Below are positions 1-11,441 of a stretch of 64,000 bases of DNA, in pieces. The DNA is from Cheilinus undulatus. Its lineage: Eukaryota > Chordata > Actinopteri > Labriformes > Labridae. The stretch lies in contig NC_054877.1 in the NCBI RefSeq assembly GCF_018320785.1, forward strand, positions 38,090,151 through 38,154,150. Direction: 5' to 3'. The translations under genes were made by a program, and so were the position numbers. The notes beneath the pieces were generated by a model. That model had not been told where the DNA came from. It ran no database searches and saw only the letters and a list, made by a program, of their open reading frames with translations. Every line of letters begins with the position of its first letter. Position 1 is the first letter of the stretch.

Positions 1-3000
1 CACCACCCGCGTGTTGGCGTCCACTTCCCCACCAGGCGTCCCTCAGAGTGCACATAGTACATGGGATGCATCATTGCAGTGGCACATGACTGTTAAAATC
101 AGCAGAAAGAGGGAGTAAAGCAATCGTAGAGTGTTAACAATAACTGACACTGTATGACTCCTTGGACTGTACATACATGGTAGGGGATCAGTGTGAGCAT
201 GGAGCCCAGCGGATATTTGCTGTAGTCCAGCTGTCCTGAGATGGGTTCCACTCTCCCATGCTCCTGAGTCATAGACAACAATCTAGAGAGAAATATCTTT
301 AATCAGAACTTCAGTCACACTTCAGTTTAGTATTAAGACCAGAGAGACAAAGGAAACTACTTTACTTTAAGTTTGGGTGTCCTTCAATCATGGCATACCC
401 TGTGGGAAGTTTTCCAGCTCCATCTAGACTGAGAGCAGAGAACAGGGATAAAGTATTTTCAATGACATCCCAACAACCCCGCAATTTAGAGATAAAAAAA
501 GGGATTTAATGCATTTGTTTCTGTTCTAGCGCAGATTAGAAATAGTCAAGGCAGCATGCCCCATGTGCAGAGGCTGCTCCTTTCCCACATGTTATTCACT
601 ACTTTCTCTCTCCCTGTTTTCAGCTCCATAGGGTGGGATGTATAGTTTTCTTTTCCAACTGGATCCAACCTGGACCACATCATATTTGAAAACAATCCTT
701 CTAAATGTTTATGAGATATCTTGTTCACAACAAAAGGGGATAATGAAGACAGGCAGACAGCATTAGGTCTGAAACCACAGCTATTAACAGAATATTATTT
801 TAGAATATTGGCACATGTTTTCCAAACATTTTCAATTTTCTCCAACATTATTTAAGTAGTCTGGGATTCATATTATTGTTATTATTATTGTTAAAAAACA
901 ACCGGTCCAATGTGCAAACACCCCCCCACCCAAAAAAGAAAAAAAAATCAGTACAGATAAAAGTACAATACCTGATTCCAGTCCATCCACAGTCAATGAG
1001 AAGCTGGTTCCTGTGAGGACAGTGTCCGATGACTCTGGTCAAAACCCGCACAGCCACATCCTCCAGACTGCATGAGCCGATCACAGACTGCTGCACATCT
1101 GTAAAACATCAGAGTCATCATTACTGCTCTGTTTTTACAAAGGCTAATATGAAAAACAAACTGGTACACAGAAAAATCCACACACACCATAGAAGGCGTA
1201 GTTTCCAGGATGCACCTCGCTGAGCTGCTCCATGTCTTTAACTGGGTGACTGCAGGAGGGGGTGGAGCCAATGCTGGACTTACAGGTGATGCCAACAGCC
1301 TTCAGTCTGCGGGACAACAAAACCCCATTGGTATACAGAGTCAATACATCAAAGCAGTATTTTATATGAAATAGATGTGTAAGCTTGTTTAATTCCATTT
1401 TAGACTGTAAACACAACACTAACATAGTACTAAGATAAACAAGTTTTTACTGTCTGTATTTTCCCCACAAGCAACATATTTCCAATTAATTACAGTTGAG
1501 CAAGGCCAATATGTCATTCTTAGTCTCAGCGTGCTTTTTAACTATGAGTTAGAAATTTACTGAAGATGAATATGGGCACCAAATGTGATTTTTTTAACAT
1601 GACACCAAAACAGATTTACACTGATTGTAAAGCCAACTTGGTGCATTTTTTTTTTTTTGCATCTTTTTTTTTTGACTCAAATAAAAGATAACTCAACATC
1701 TATACATCAGGAACCAGTTCCAGAGTGGACAATTATCCAAGTAGCCCTCCTGGTGCTCAGCTGCATGTGCTGCTGACAAATAAAGGGTAACTGTACCCTA
1801 TGCTGGACAAAGTATGCAACAGTAAGATTTCCAACCCGTACCTAGGGTTTGTATAGATGCATCAAAAAAACAAAACAAAACATAGAATATCATGTAAAAG
1901 TTCGTTTCTCTCCTTAACTCAAAAAAATAAAATAATCCTCTATCTTAAAATATTAGAATATTGTGGAAAAGTCCTATTTGCAAAGGTTTCCTGAGCCTTC
2001 ATTCTCTCACTCTGATTCAGTACACACAACTCATTCATGGGGAAGACTGCTGACTACCAATTATCCAGTGCATAAATGACCATAATTTTCCAGAAGGTGA
2101 ACATTTCTGTATTATAAATCCTTTTTTGGACTGACATTTTGTGATATTCTAATATTTTGAGATAGTGTATTTTTTAGTTTTGTGAGCTTTAAGCCAATCA
2201 TCAAGATGAAAGCAAAAAAGTCCTGAAATATTTCACTTTGCTTCAATCAATCTAGAATTTATGGACGGTTCACTTCCTTATTTAAATCGTAGTTTAAAAA
2301 AAGATTTTTTATGATGCTCTAATGTCTTTAGTTGCACCTGTATTTACATAATATCAACAAAAAATATTCTTGAAATAAAATTTTATGTATCTTAACTACT
2401 CCCTGTGGAAGTTGAGATAAAATATGATGAGCCTTGAATTTTGTCTTACTTCTCCATGAACTGCAGAGTCAGGTTGGTGGTTTCCTGTGCGACAGCCTGT
2501 ATCTGCTCCACCCCTCTGCAGTTGTAGGTGTTCCCACAGTGAGCGTACAACCCTGTTAGCTCCACCCCCTCCATCTCAGCGATGGCCTGAGCCAATCTTA
2601 GCGCCTCTGGCTCTGAATGCAGGACACCAGCTACAAAGAGAGCAAACAGAGGATCACATGTGCACTTTGTTTCCAATGATCAACTGTATCTTGGTTTCTC
2701 TGTGTTTACCTCTCCCATTGCCACAGTCGAGTTTCATCCACACATGCCACAGCCGACCGTCTTTCAGCGGTCTTTGTCTGAGCTGCTGCAGGGCATCAGG
2801 ATGATCCAACAAAACCTGGAAAAGGTCGAGCCTCTCTGACAGGAGAGCACACCGCTCCACCTGAACACACAAAGAATAATTAGATGTAAGATGACACCTT
2901 AAACAGAGAGAAGTTATGAGTATCTAATAAATATTAACTGCATTGATCTACAATGCCAATTCCAAAAAAGTTGGGGCATTGTATAAATGTAAATAAAAAC

Positions 3001-6000
3001 AGAATGCAATGATTTCTAAATTTAATAAATCCATATTTTATTCACAATAGAACATAAACAACATATCAGATGTTGAAACTGAGACATTTTACTATTTCAT
3101 AAAAATATTACCTCATTTTAAATTTGATGGCAACAACACATCTCAAAAAAGTAGGGGCAGTGCAACTCAAGTCTGGAAAAGTAAGTGGTACTATTAAAAG
3201 GCTATTTTTCAAATATTTAGGTTAATTGGCAGCAGGTTAGTAACATGTCTGGGAAAAGGAGCATTCTGGAGAGGCAGAGTCTCTCAGAAGTAAAGATGCA
3301 AAGATGTGACAAGCTGCATCTAAAAATTGTGGGACAATTGCAGAGAAACGTTCCATTGTAAAATTTCGAAGACTTTAAAAATCCCATTATCTACAGGACC
3401 TAATATCATCAAAAGATTCAGAAAATATGGAGAAATCTCTGTGCGCAAGGGACAAGGCTGAAGGTTGATACTGGATGCATGTGACCTTCAGGCCCTCAGG
3501 TGCCACTGCATTACAAGTAGGCATAATTACCCACGCAGATGAAATTGGCAGGGGGTTACGTAAAGGGTTCCGTATCTTTGTTTGTTTGTTTGTTTGTTTG
3601 TATGTGTACAAGATAACTCCAGAACGGAAAGTCGGATCGTCACCAAATTTTCAGGGAATATTGGGATAGTGACAGGGAAGAATCGATTACATTTTGGTGA
3701 TGATCTGCGCACCAATTCGGTGTGGGTCTGCCGCCTCAGACTGCCATTCTAGTTCTGTACATAAATCACTGCACGGGCTCAGTAACATTTTCAGAAATCA
3801 TTGTCTGTCAACACAGTTTTCTGGGCCTTCGACTAATGGAAGTTAAAGCTGTATTATGCAAAAAGTCTTCTCTGAGCCACAGCACATCTAAAATTCTGTG
3901 GTCAAATTAATCAAAGTTTTATTTTTGATGCTGTGCGGATGCTGTGTCTTGTGGACAAAAACAGGAGAGGGACCATCCAGCTTGTTATCAGCAGACAGTT
4001 TGAAAGTCTGTATCTCTGATGGTATGGGGTTACATTAGTGCCTATCTGGAAAGGCACTATTAATGCTGAAAAGTAGACAGAGGTTTTAGAGCAACATATC
4101 TTAACAATGTCTCTTCCAGGAAAGGCCTTGCATATTTCAGCAAGACAATGCTAAACCACATCCATCACAACAACATGGCTTCACAGCAGGAGAGTCTGGG
4201 TGCTGAAATGGCCCGTCTGCAGTCTAGACCTTCCACCAACAGAAATTATTTGGCGCATCAAAATATGACAAGTCTGGGAAAGAAGTCCAAGGACTGTTGA
4301 GCAGCTGGAATCCTACATGAGACCAGAATGGGAAAACACTCTTTTCCTAAAACAACAGCAGCTGGTCTCTTCATTTCCCAGACGTTTATAGACTGTTTTT
4401 AAAGAAGAGGGAATGCTACACATTGGTAAAGATGTCCCTATCCGTACATTTTTCTTCTGTTGTTTTTTTTTTTTACATTTTACACAGCGACCCAACTTTT
4501 TATGGAACTGGACCTGTACATGTTTAGAACAATAAGTTACACATTTATAGGCTAAAAATTAATCAGTCACCATGACTGTCACGCCATGGTGACGGATTAA
4601 GTCCATTTAAAAAAGAAATTTCTATAAAAATGTCTTACTCTTGGTTTTCGGCTTTAGTTCAGAAGGAAGCATTTTAGTAAACAGCCACAGCAGTGAATAT
4701 TAGTCCACGTTTACTGTGCATCTTTTTGTGCAAGTTTCAGCAAAAAGGATCAAATTCTACAACTTGCTTTTATTACCAGCTATGCAAATCATAGTAAATC
4801 TTGTAAATCTTCCTTTTTACCGTATGCTCAAGAAGAAAATCTTATTTTGTCTCAATCACAGTAGTGTTATTTTATGCATATGTTGTTAGTGCGTTTGTTT
4901 TTTAAGCTCCTCGTGGTGCCGTTTCACCAAGTGAGATGATTAATTTTACATTTTTGTTAAGAGGAGGCAAAAAAGGGTAACTGCTGATAAAGAAGTTTTT
5001 TTCTTTTTTCCAGTGCAGCACTGAGACTGTGGAGAAGCTAACTGGACTGCAGCCATTAGTCATTATATTATGTAAACGAATGATTTATCGACTGTGATAC
5101 CCCCCAAAAAAAGGATTTATGGGACAAAAGTTAGGTCATTTCAGGATGCAAAATGAGTTTCTCGAGTTTGCACAGTTCTGTCACTAAGACTAAGACTAAG
5201 AAGACTATTACTGTATAACATGACTAAAGCTTAATGAGTCTAGCGTGGGAACAGAGAACCTTATCAAAAGGAAGAGAGTATGCATAGAGGATGTCATCAA
5301 ACCCATGGTCAGCATAGAAAGAGGCCTCTGCCAGCGTTGAAACCACGATGCACCGTCGTGATCCACCCGTCATGATGTCAGCACACTCACTAAACATGAG
5401 CACAAAAACACTTTATCAGAAAACCTTATGGGCTGTACATTTGATTTGCAATCTTTGTATGTGTGTTGGGGTTATCACAGTACCAGATAACTCCAACATT
5501 TCTGATTTGTAATGGAAGACTAGTAAAAATTGAATGAAAGTGATACCTGTTAAGCTAAAATGCAACAAAAACAGAAGTCCCTGGCACCAAATATTGATGT
5601 ATTTCTTGTTTTTTTTATTACCACAAAAGGTGGATACATTCCTGTGCACTGAAGATGATAACTCAGTTGTACCCCAATACAAACTTTAGACCTAAATTTA
5701 AAATATTCCACTAAGCCAGCATAAATGTGCTCTCTTAAATGCCCTCTATGTGGACAAAATAATTGACTAATTCTCGCTCAGGTCAATTATCTGCGCTGAT
5801 ATGTGGCATTTTTGTCAGTATCAGTATTTTATTTTACCAAACACTGATATGATAAATAAATTAAAAAGTCTGCTGTGTTGGCTCCTCCGCATCCATTTCT
5901 TCTCCTCTGGTTCAGCCTCATTCACTCACACTAGCGATCCTAATGCCCCGCCCACAACCTTATCTGATTGGCTAAGAAGTCATATGAGTTCTAGCCAACC

Positions 6001-7198
6001 AACACTGCAGCTCGAGGTCAGTTGAGAGCAGGCTAGAGACTGGGAGCAAGTCTCCCTTGTGTCATGTTGGGAAGGTAATGCAGCAGCTGTTTTAAGGTTT
6101 AAAACATTACAATCCTCAACACCCAAGTTCCAGAAACACCACAATCCTGCACACAGTTGCTACACCTTCTTATCTTTGTACTGCCTTCTTATCTTTGTAC
6201 TTTACTGACTCCAAAAGCTGTCAATAGCTTTAATCTTCATTCTCATGGATTCATCATGTATGAGATTCCTCGCACTCGCTCTGTCTTTGGTCGAAGAGCT
6301 TTCAATGTTTTTGCTCCATTGTCTTGGTCAGAGTTACAGGGTCATCTTAAACTTGAGCGTGGAGTTAGTTTAGGAGATTTCAAAGCTAGAATTAGGGAAC
6401 ATTTGATCAGTGTGTGCACATGTTTTTCTACTGAAAGCTGCTGATTTTTTGATTGATATAACCTTTGTTCTATGTCCTGTTCTAATGTCATATATGTGAA
6501 ACTTATCATGTTGCTGTCTTGGCCAGGACTCCCTTGTAAAAGAGATTTTTGTATCCCAATGGGAATAAATCCTAGTTAAATAAAGGTTAAATAAAAAAAA
6601 AATACAACGACAAGTTTGCCCTTTTTCCCAGTTACAACACAGAAAATGCTTGAATAGTAAACGCTGTCTCAGCCCTAACATAAGCAGTGGAGAAAATGCA
6701 ATGTAGTGGTATAAGCCCCTTGGTATAAAGTCCACTTTCACATCCTCCCTTGTGTATCTTTGTTCAATAAATAGTTAAATAGTTCCTAATTCATTTGTTT
6801 TTACAGAGGTGTAGAAGACATAATCGTGATACAAAATGTTAAGTATCATCAGGATTTCAAACTGTTACATTTTATAGCTAAGTTTGACAGCTTTTTAAAC
6901 AGCGGTGCCCAACTGTAGGTGTCCTTTTTATCATTTCCCTTTTCTCCTCAAACATCCTGAGTCCGCCACTGTTCTATCTCAGTAATCATTCATAAATCTG
7001 TTAAAATTACCAGTAACTTCAACCTCAGAGTGTGTTTGGTGTATTTTCATACAGGGTTTTGTGTGTCTTCATGTGTGGCCGAAGCTGCACCCCCATCTTC
7101 TGACAGCGCTCAATCATCCTCTGGGCATTTTTCTTCACTTTATCCACATCCACCACCAGAGCAGGGGAACACAGTGTGGAGATCGCCTCTCCCTCCAT
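1..7198 (-). CDS. D-serine dehydratase-like PLP enzyme (nine coding exons; last base of stop beyond window edge)
   Basis: A fold-type III PLP enzyme of the eukaryotic D-serine dehydratase / D-threo-3-hydroxyaspartate dehydratase family. Known members turn D-serine into pyruvate and ammonia, probably in the cytosol. Coding exons, 5' to 3' on the minus strand: 7198-7053, 5389-5260, 2860-2710, 2630-2450, 1306-1188, 1098-972, 428-366, 282-177, 89-1. All have GT-AG borders and join in phase to 370 codons plus TG; the chicken enzyme has about 376 residues. Exon 1 carries PHMKTHKT, whose first lysine is the family's PLP lysine. Further family motifs are [25 protein letters not shown] and HPGNY. The zinc pair of the family (H-x-C) is split by an intron: PYH ends the 282-177 exon and SCATA begins the last exon. 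The protein runs to RGW, where the chicken protein also ends, so the next base outside the window should complete TGA. The start is the first ATG of the exon that opens at 7208. No broken frame was seen. The identity is recognised from remembered family sequence, not a search. Confidence 0.93.
1938..2167. mobile_element. short non-autonomous Tc1-like (MITE-type) element
   Basis: Two inverted termini, about 1940-1963 and 2143-2165, are near-complementary; the shared core is attctaatatttt. The interior (1975-2060) looks like a decayed piece of a common fish Tc1-like transposon. It sits in an intron of the dehydratase-like gene. No coding capacity remains. Confidence 0.5.
2951..4516 (+). mobile_element. 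degenerate full-length Tc1/mariner element
   Basis: The ends are imperfect inverted repeats of about 28 bp, flanked by TA at 2949-2950 and 4517-4518, the target duplication of the Tc1/mariner superfamily. The plus strand retains transposase remnants, for example FQQDNAKPH near 4137-4160 (second catalytic Asp region) and the C-terminal block before 4420. Stops and frameshifts break the frame throughout. It lies between the 5389-5260 and 2860-2710 exons of the dehydratase-like gene. A later insertion interrupts it at about 3527-3752. Confidence 0.8.
3527..3752. repeat. sequence nested inside the Tc1 element, with (TTTG)n
   Basis: The Tc1 sequence breaks off near 3526 and resumes near 3753. The insert carries a TTTG microsatellite (3577-3603), followed by a non-Tc1 segment that resembles a dispersed fish repeat. 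Its family was not identified. Confidence 0.45.
6150..6602 (+). mobile_element. 3' end of an L2/CR1-type LINE with A-rich tail
   Basis: A 95-codon open stretch (6157-6444) resembles the C-terminus of LINE reverse transcriptase ORFs ([19 protein letters not shown]). It is followed by a short 3'UTR typical of fish L2-like elements, ending in taaataaaggttaaataaa and an A run. It is 5'-truncated and sits on the opposite strand to the host gene, in the first coding intron. Confidence 0.6.
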
Positions 7199-7761
7199 AC
7201 TGGTGACACTGGAACAAATGTACACATTCACACAAACATGACACACATGATCACACAAAAGCATGAATACAGTCTAGATACTGGTCATCCAGTTAAATTC
7301 TTGTGCATGACTGACCACATCTCACTCTGTGGCAACCATTTTATGCCATTATTTTGGCTACTGTTTAATGCACAAAATCATGAATTATCACACAAGTTAG
7401 ATGCTCTTTCCCCCAGTTGTGAAGTTTGCAGTCCGATGTGTTGTGCACTAGTGGCTGAACTTTGATCTTAGACATCAATGCAGGTCTTCTGCATGCCTTT
7501 GTAAACAAGCCATTTTAAATTAATACTAATCAGTCTGACAAAGGGATACTGAAACAAACTGTGGAAATATTTGTGCATAAAATGCAGACCGACGTGATAC
7601 ATGCTAACGCGATTTAACTAAGAATAACCCCCCAAAGACAAAGCGAATACGTTTAAATGTTCTCATGGACTGTAAATATTCCTTGTCAGCTATTCAGTAT
7701 ATCGAAACGCACATCGAAAATATTGATAGTTTGCATAGATACGTGACCACAGGTGACTTAC

Positions 7762-7870
7762 CGCTGTCCACTGATTTCTCGACGTGAATGCGGATGTTAT
7801 CATAGACATTCTATACGTAGACGTGCCTGCTGCCGCTATACGTCAACGTGTCCGCCATATTGCCACAGGC
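7762..7870 (-). promoter_or_regulatory. 5'UTR exon and probable promoter-proximal region of the D-serine dehydratase-like gene, with upstream ORF
   Basis: A consensus donor (GTAAGTCACC, minus strand) ends an exon at 7762. The matching acceptor is at 7209-7211, ten bases before the main ATG at 7198. The exon holds an upstream ATG at 7858 that opens a 15-codon ORF ending in TAG at 7811. The context of that ATG, AATATGGCGGAC, resembles a YY1 motif often seen at vertebrate promoters. CpG dinucleotides are denser here (7790-7862) than in the flanks. The transcription start was not identified, so the upper boundary is a guess. Confidence 0.5.
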
Positions 7871-8260
7871 AAGACCGTTCCATAAACAAATGCAACTATA
7901 TAGGGGAAGAAGGGTTTTGTTATTGTTTGAAATGTTATTCCACGCGATCTTGTCAGCCCCACAGAAATGATGTACGTATATTATGTCAATGGATGTTATA
8001 GTCACGTTTCGTCTAATCTGACGGTGTCCGTCAGTGGTCAAACCTCCTGGCACAGCGGGTGGTTCTGACTCTGCAAACCCTTAACGTGCCGTATTGGAGT
8101 CTGTTCCTTTAGAAGTCTCAACAGAAAGAAAATTCCTGCATTTATTAGCAGGCATTGCACACAGCTGTGAGACGAAATCCTTTCACTTCCGAGATGATAG
8201 GAGTCTTGTAGCCATGGTTACGCGACCAGCGTTTTTTTTTTTTGGACTAGGGTTGGGGAC

Positions 8261-8405
8261 CAGAACATAGAGGTTAAGTACGGTGGCCCTAAAGGCCAAA
8301 AGGATTAAATATTTTAAAGTGCAAAATACATTTCGCAAAACACAAAAACATTTCACAGAGCACGAAATATGCGTCACGGAAAACGAAATATATTTCAAAG
8401 AGCAC
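8261..8405. repeat. degenerate minisatellite-like repeat
   Basis: Irregular copies of a short unit close to aaaacacgaaatacatttc run through about 140 bp. Similar arrays occur as dispersed repeats in fish. No coding potential. It lies in the spacer between col6a2 and the dehydratase-like gene. Confidence 0.35.
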
Positions 8406-8983
8406 CATCCTTAAGGAGGAGGATTCTTCACACCACTACAGACAAAGTTTTCTGGTTAGATTTCAAATTTTAAAAAACGTTTTAGTATTTTTGTAAAACT
8501 ATGGCGTAGTGCCTTTTCATTCAGGGTTAGTTGATTATCTAACCTGAGGGGACCGTCAGGTCTCCATTAGCTCAGTCGGTGTAGGTGCGAACTTTTAATA
8601 TAACTTTTGCACTACTCATCTTATTTATTGTGAGTATTCTTTTGGTGTCTTTTGTTTTACGCTGTCATGTCTCCTGTGGGTTGAGCATGGTTGGCTATTT
8701 AGCCTGACTGGAACCATTTGGGTGCTTGGTCTCAGTCACTCTGAAAGCTGCCTGTCTTGTACTTTAAGTGAGGTTAGTTGCTTGTTTAGTTTAGTTTCAG
8801 TTTGCAGTCAGTGCTTGTGAAAAACTTTAACCTAATTGTAATAATGTACATGACCTTGTTGCTGTAACTTATCAAATTAACTTCTCATTATCATATGCCA
8901 AGGCAGAGTTTTTTCAGGGGACCTGGTCTGGAGGTTGAGGAGGAGGCTGATCATTCTTGATGTGCAAAACAAAGATCTTAAGG

Positions 8984-9546
8984 TAGGGATGGGCAATTGG
9001 CAGGCTGGGGGCCACATGTGGCCCTCCATCTCACTCAGTGGTGCCCCCAAGTCAATTTCAAACACCAATAAACTGTAAAACTGAAGAAAACAGGACAAAA
9101 TCTGTCATGAAAACACAAAAATGGCAACATTTCTCTTATAACCTTTTATTACTAGTATATGGTTAGTTCTTTGATAGAAATTATTAGATATAATTGGCTG
9201 CAGCTATTTCTGTAAAAAAATGTATATGCATTGATAAATTGCACACAGAAAATACACACGCAAGTATAATAACATAGCAATCACTATTATGCTCACTACA
9301 GTAAAAAAGTAGCTTGAATTGATTTAAATCTAAGTTCATCCCATTAACTAAGCAATTTGCAGCATAAATGTTAGTATTATAAATGATCATGAAAGCAAAC
9401 TTTTCTTTCTTTTATTGAGTAATTTATATCACAATTGTTACACAGAGAATATCTGAAAATATATATATTTATTTTACAATTTGGCCCTTTGGCTTTCAAA
9501 ATTAAATGAATATGGTCCTTTTGGTTTCCATAGTTGCCCATCCCTG
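8984..9546. mobile_element. hAT-like non-autonomous element
   Basis: The termini are inverted: agggatgggcaa at the left and ttgcccatccct at the right. Flanking octamers (tcttaagg at 8976-8983, tctttacc at 9547-9554) agree at only 5 of 8 positions, so an 8-bp target duplication of the hAT type is possible but eroded. The interior is AT-rich and non-coding. Confidence 0.5.
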
Positions 9547-9554
9547 TCTTTACC

Positions 9555-10779
9555 ATAAGAAGCCTGATCATGCCACTGTGATCATCATGACTATTCTTGT
9601 CACATGATAGCATGAAAACAAGGCCACATTTGCACTGCAATCACTTTGTGTTGACATCTTGATTTTTAAGCTTTCTTCCTTTTTAGTTTGATGTCAAAAA
9701 GTCAATTACAACAGAAAATGTGATCAATTAAATTTGATATAAAATTAATTTTACATATAGGGGAAAGTCTTTCTTCACAACTTTGGCATTTTACATAATT
9801 TTTTACAGAAAAAAATCCATATACTTTAGCTATCTGCTAATCAGTCATTCTGTAAAAATGCAGTCCATGTAATTTAATTTTCCTTGTGTTAGCAGAAAAT
9901 ATTGTACAGGGTTTATAGTTAAAAATGGGAAAAATGCATTTGTTTGTCATTGCATATTTCTGCATTTAGCTTGATTTTGGCTCACTAATATATTTTTTTG
10001 TGTTTTGTTTGCACTGTTTGGGAATCCTTCACAGTCTTGGAATGCAAAGAAACCATATTGTTCACTGTACACTTAAGTACAGGAATTATTTTAAACATGG
10101 GTATTGTTTAGTGGGCAAAAAAAAAAAGAAAAAAAATATATAGATACATATGCTCTCAAAAACAAAACAAACAAACAAAAAACAAACATTTCTAGCTTGA
10201 TATATGCATTTTTGTACCACTTTTGTGTGTGGTTTATATTGTCAAAAATAGCCTGGGGACTTCTGAGGGCATTTCTTCTGCCCCCTCGTGGATTTTCTGT
10301 GCACTGCATGAATCCAATTATACTTCACAGTAAAGGCAGAAAAAATACCACTATGTCATTAGGGTGCAGATATCTCAAAAACATTTATCAAATATGATCC
10401 TATGGCTCTGGAAATTCTGCAGAATACCATTTCATAGTTATGTGTTACATAATGGATTTTAACTGTAAATTGTTGGATTTTATAAAATTATGATACATTT
10501 CAGTTGGTTTTACACAATTAAATTTGCTTGACAAATTAATCTACACCTCATATTTAAATTTTACACCAATGCAATTTTTTTAAAGAAAAAGTAGAAACAA
10601 AATCTGAAGACTCAAACAGATTTTGTGCACTTCTTTACCTTGATGAAACAATTATTTGGAGACCTTTACCTGCTGCTAAGGTTAAAGCGATTTAATGACA
10701 GATTGCACAATAATCAAAGACGTTGACATCACAAACGTATCTTGCAAACACAAAAGACAGTGTCGGGGTCACATTAGGC
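9555..10779. other. AT-rich spacer, no gene seen
   Basis: This spacer between col6a2 and the dehydratase-like gene contains homopolymer runs and short open frames only. I saw no splice-bounded conserved segment, tRNA, or recognisable repeat boundary. Confidence 0.5.
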
Positions 10780-10785
10780 TTTATT
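10780..10785 (-). other. candidate polyadenylation signal of col6a2 long form
   Basis: An AATAAA on the minus strand lies about 660 bp downstream of the col6a2 stop at 11442-11444. It would give a 3'UTR of about 0.7 kb. Chosen by position only; use of this site is inferred. Confidence 0.35.
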
Positions 10786-11441
10786 TGGACTTCATGTTTA
10801 CAGATTTCTTTCATTTTTTTGTCTGTCACTGTATTTCTAAACAGTATGCAGTGATTGTTTGTCTTCTTGTGTGGCTGATAGTGGGGCGTTTATGTGCAAT
10901 TTTTTTTCACTTGAGAATGTTTGTCTACATGTTAAAATCCCCTGGACAAACTACAGCAAACATGACATAGAAAAAGTCTTCAGAACCACTCAGATGGTGT
11001 TGTCATTAATTTCTTAACTTTAGCACCTTTTATGTTAATACTTTGTGTAAACAGAGAGAAAGAGGAAACTTTTGCAAATGTAAAACCTTACAAATAAAAA
11101 CAACAAGAAGCCTACAATTTGCTTCATACACATTCAGTAAACATACAACTTTCCTCTTGGATACTTGTGAGTGTCTTTGGATGGAAGAGGTGACCATAGA
11201 CTTCGAAAAGAATCATGTAATGGTGTTGTGCAGTGATGTATTTGTGTTATCTCCTGGTATAAAGTGATTTGTTTGAGCTACTTTTTACCCCTATGAACTG
11301 GATATATTGTAACCTCAGTGTCTGATATCCAGTAATGATAATGGTCATAGAGTTGTGTGTGTTACGTGTACACTGAAGAAGCAGGCCCTTCTTTCATTCT
11401 GTGGTTTCTAACTCTATGGTGTGTTGTGTTACAGTTCCTCA

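Noticed and set aside
2487..2804. 105-codon plus-strand frame
   Set aside because: Antisense shadow of two dehydratase-like exons.
8556..8600. tRNA-like A box (ttagctcagtcggtgtagg)
   Set aside because: No B box or cloverleaf follows within tRNA length. At best it is a truncated SINE head.
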